From Gammaproteobacteria bacterium (GTDB taxonomy: Bacteria; Pseudomonadota; Gammaproteobacteria; Pseudomonadales; Pseudomonadaceae), in assembly GCA_012728415.1 (NCBI GenBank), contig JAAYFD010000032.1, forward strand, positions 1 through 64,000: a DNA stretch of 64,000 nt. The letters are read 5' to 3'. The translations under genes and the position numbers were made by a program. Numbering within the stretch: the first letter of the stretch is position 1; every line of letters starts with the position of its first letter. Below are positions 61,838-64,000 of this stretch, in pieces. The notes under the pieces are model-generated. The model was given only the letters and a program-made list of their open reading frames with translations, was not told the origin of the DNA and searched no databases.

Positions 61838-62263
61838 ATGGATCTGCACATTGACGACTTCTACCGTGACGCGGCACTGGGGCTGGTCAAGCTATACCAG
61901 TCCTTTCCGCGCCCCGTCACCCTTTACCTGGATGACATGGTCGGCATTCTCCCGGCGGATGAGGTCGGCCTGCCGCATCCGCGCCAGCAGCACTGCCTGG
62001 CAACCTTGCTCTGGCTGGCCAATGAAGGCTACCTCCGCCATCTTGGCACACTGGGCTATGAAGCTCTTGACCAGGCCGAGCTGAGCGAAAAAGCCTTTGT
62101 TCGGCTGTCCAGCTGCAATCACCCGTTCAACGATTTCCCAGCCGATACTCCGGCCAGCATCCAGCGCGCCAGCGGCAGCATGGCCCAGCAGCTGCGGCGA
62201 CATTTGCAGTCCCGCAACAGCGAAGCCCTGATTGCTGTCATGCAGTATTTTTTCCAGATGTAG
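61838..62263 (+). CDS. Conserved hypothetical protein
   Basis: MDLHIDDFYRDAALGLVKLYQSFPRPVTLYLDDMVG; downstream of alaA. Confidence 0.65.
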   Translation: MDLHIDDFYRDAALGLVKLYQSFPRPVTLYLDDMVGILPADEVGLPHPRQQHCLATLLWLANEGYLRHLGTLGYEALDQAELSEKAFVRLSSCNHPFNDFPADTPASIQRASGSMAQQLRRHLQSRNSEALIAVMQYFFQM

Positions 62264-62445
62264 ATCCCGGCTAACGCCTTTCATGCAATGCCGGAACAGG
62301 TCCCTGTTGCACGAGCCAGCTCCGCTGGCCATTCCTAAAATATTTTGCAACAATCCTGTAATCCAGTCTGGCAAAAACTCTTGAATATCGCCCGGCTACA
62401 CACCATATAATCACGACCCTTTATAAAACTGGAGCTCTACGCATC

Positions 62446-63321
62446 ATGATGCGCATCTTACTTTTTCTTGCCACCAACGTTGCCGTACTTATTGTTGCCA
62501 GCATCGTCCTCAGCCTGCTCGGTATCGACAACTACACCGGGCAAAGCAACACCGAGCTGCTGGTAATCTGTGCCGTATTCGGCTTCACCGGTTCGTTTAT
62601 CTCCCTGTTCATGTCCAAGTGGATGGCAAAAAAATCCACGGGCACCCAGGTGATTGACCAGCCACGTACCCACAACGAACAATGGCTGATCAACACCGTA
62701 CAGCGACTGGCCAACGACGCCGGTATCGGCATGCCTGAAGTCGGCATTTTTCCTGCCTACGAAGCCAACGCCTTCGCCACCGGCTGGAACCGGAACAACT
62801 CACTCGTTGCCGTCAGCCAGGGCCTGCTTGAACGCTTTTCTCCGGAAGAAGTAGAGGCTGTACTGGCCCACGAAATAGGGCACGTCGCCAATGGCGACAT
62901 GGTTACCCTGACCCTGATCCAGGGCGTGGTAAACACCTTCGTCATGTTCTTTGCCCGCATCTTTGGCAATTTTGTCGACAAAGCAATCCTGAAAAATGAA
63001 GATGGCCCAGGTATCGGCTATTTTGTCGCCACCATCTTTGCCCAATTGGTACTGGGCATTCTGGCCAGCATTATCGTAATGTGGTTCTCCCGCCGCCGCG
63101 AGTTCCGCGCCGATGAAGCCGGTGCCAGGCTGGCCGGCACTGGTGCCATGATCAGCGCGCTGCGCCGCCTGCAGGTCGAGTCAGGCCAAGTCGAGTCACA
63201 AATGCCCGACAGCATGGCTGCCTTTGGCATCAGCAGCGGCTTCAAACAGGGCGTCGCCAGCCTTCTGATGAGCCACCCGCCACTGGAGCAACGTATCGCG
63301 GCCTTGCAACAACGCAGCTAA
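62446..63321 (+). CDS. htpX: Protease HtpX
   Basis: [37 protein letters not shown] (HExxH); [14 protein letters not shown]. Confidence 0.96.
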   Translation: MMRILLFLATNVAVLIVASIVLSLLGIDNYTGQSNTELLVICAVFGFTGSFISLFMSKWMAKKSTGTQVIDQPRTHNEQWLINTVQRLANDAGIGMPEVGIFPAYEANAFATGWNRNNSLVAVSQGLLERFSPEEVEAVLAHEIGHVANGDMVTLTLIQGVVNTFVMFFARIFGNFVDKAILKNEDGPGIGYFVATIFAQLVLGILASIIVMWFSRRREFRADEAGARLAGTGAMISALRRLQVESGQVESQMPDSMAAFGISSGFKQGVASLLMSHPPLEQRIAALQQRS

Positions 63322-63335
63322 GCATCCAGCTTATA

Positions 63336-63372
63336 AAAACAACCGCGCCAGCTTTCTGGACGCGGTTGTTTT
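63336..63372. terminator. Bidirectional rho-independent terminator
   Basis: aaaacaaccgcg-ccagctttctgga-cgcggttgtttt. Confidence 0.9.
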
Positions 63373-63398
63373 ATTTTCTGCAGCTGCCACCAGGACGC

Positions 63399-64000
63399 TC
63401 AGCTGTCAGCTTGCAGCGCAGCAGCCAGACGTTGAAGCAGCGCGGCATCCTTGCACGCCGAATTGTTGCTGATCGCCAGATAACGGGGGCTTGCCTGTAC
63501 CGGCCGGGTCAGATGCTCAATATCAGAAGCAGCCTGCGCCTGCATCAGCAAGCTATTGATCAACTCGCGGTCGGCCACCAAAAAATCGATCGTACCCTTC
63601 AGCAACGCAACCAGTGCCATGGCCGGACTGTCCAGTTCATGCATTGCCTCAAGCTCAAGGTGCGGCTGCAGCCCGGTCAGGCTCCCCGTGACGCGCTGTT
63701 GCAACCAAAACCCGCCGCGCAAGCCGTTAAGCTGTGGCCAATGTTCCAGGCTGACCACTTCGCCACTGCGCAGCCAGATCAATTGTTCATGCTGCCACAA
63801 GGGGGGTAGCAAAGGGTGGGCCATTGTTTGTTGCAGGCGCTCCAGTCCGGCACCCAACCACAGGTCCAGCACCCCGGAAGCAAACTCTTGTGCACTGTCT
63901 TCACCATATTCGTGCACATGCAATTGCAACTCGCCGATCCTTTGCAACTGCTCCACCTCCTGTTCGGGGGATTTGCCGGCAGGCCACTGCACATCAGGCT
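63399..64000 (-). CDS. Hypothetical protein resembling periplasmic solute-binding protein C-terminus; 5' end beyond window
   Basis: Frame open to window end; LKGTIDFLVADRELIN and late-domain SBP-like pattern. Confidence 0.45.
   Translation of the reverse strand, partial: PDVQWPAGKSPEQEVEQLQRIGELQLHVHEYGEDSAQEFASGVLDLWLGAGLERLQQTMAHPLLPPLWQHEQLIWLRSGEVVSLEHWPQLNGLRGGFWLQQRVTGSLTGLQPHLELEAMHELDSPAMALVALLKGTIDFLVADRELINSLLMQAQAASDIEHLTRPVQASPRYLAISNNSACKDAALLQRLAAALQADS

Overview
64 kb of a Gram-negative, gammaproteobacterial (Pseudomonas-like) chromosome. All coordinates and calls come from reading the supplied sequence and ORF track; no database search was run. The left ~18 kb is accessory: an Rpn-like protein, a Fic protein, a mostly minus-strand surface-polymer locus, a putative two-gene ATPase/nuclease-like module beside an eroded gene, and a type IV pilin cassette. 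The surface-polymer locus carries a complete 2-aminoethylphosphonate (AEP) activation route: PEP mutase, phosphonopyruvate decarboxylase and a fused nucleotidyltransferase/AEP transaminase. These sit next to a LicD transferase, a methyltransferase, a Bcs1-type CDP-ribitol synthase, a TagF-like polyol-phosphate transferase and an MsbA-like exporter. This suggests a teichoic-acid-like, phosphonate-decorated surface glycan. The right ~45 kb is mostly conserved core (pgm, copA/cueR, dinB, tamAB, xthA, MATE, fadH, rpsT, thrC, hom, dsbC, MCP, sstT, tRNA-Gly/Glu, alaA, htpX). Noteworthy non-coding features include a regularly phased TGTCAC/GTGACA array, a sigma-54 promoter at pilA, a terminator between pilA and a putative pilin glycosyltransferase, a long structured leader upstream of paired SMR genes, and several REP/BIME-like repeats.
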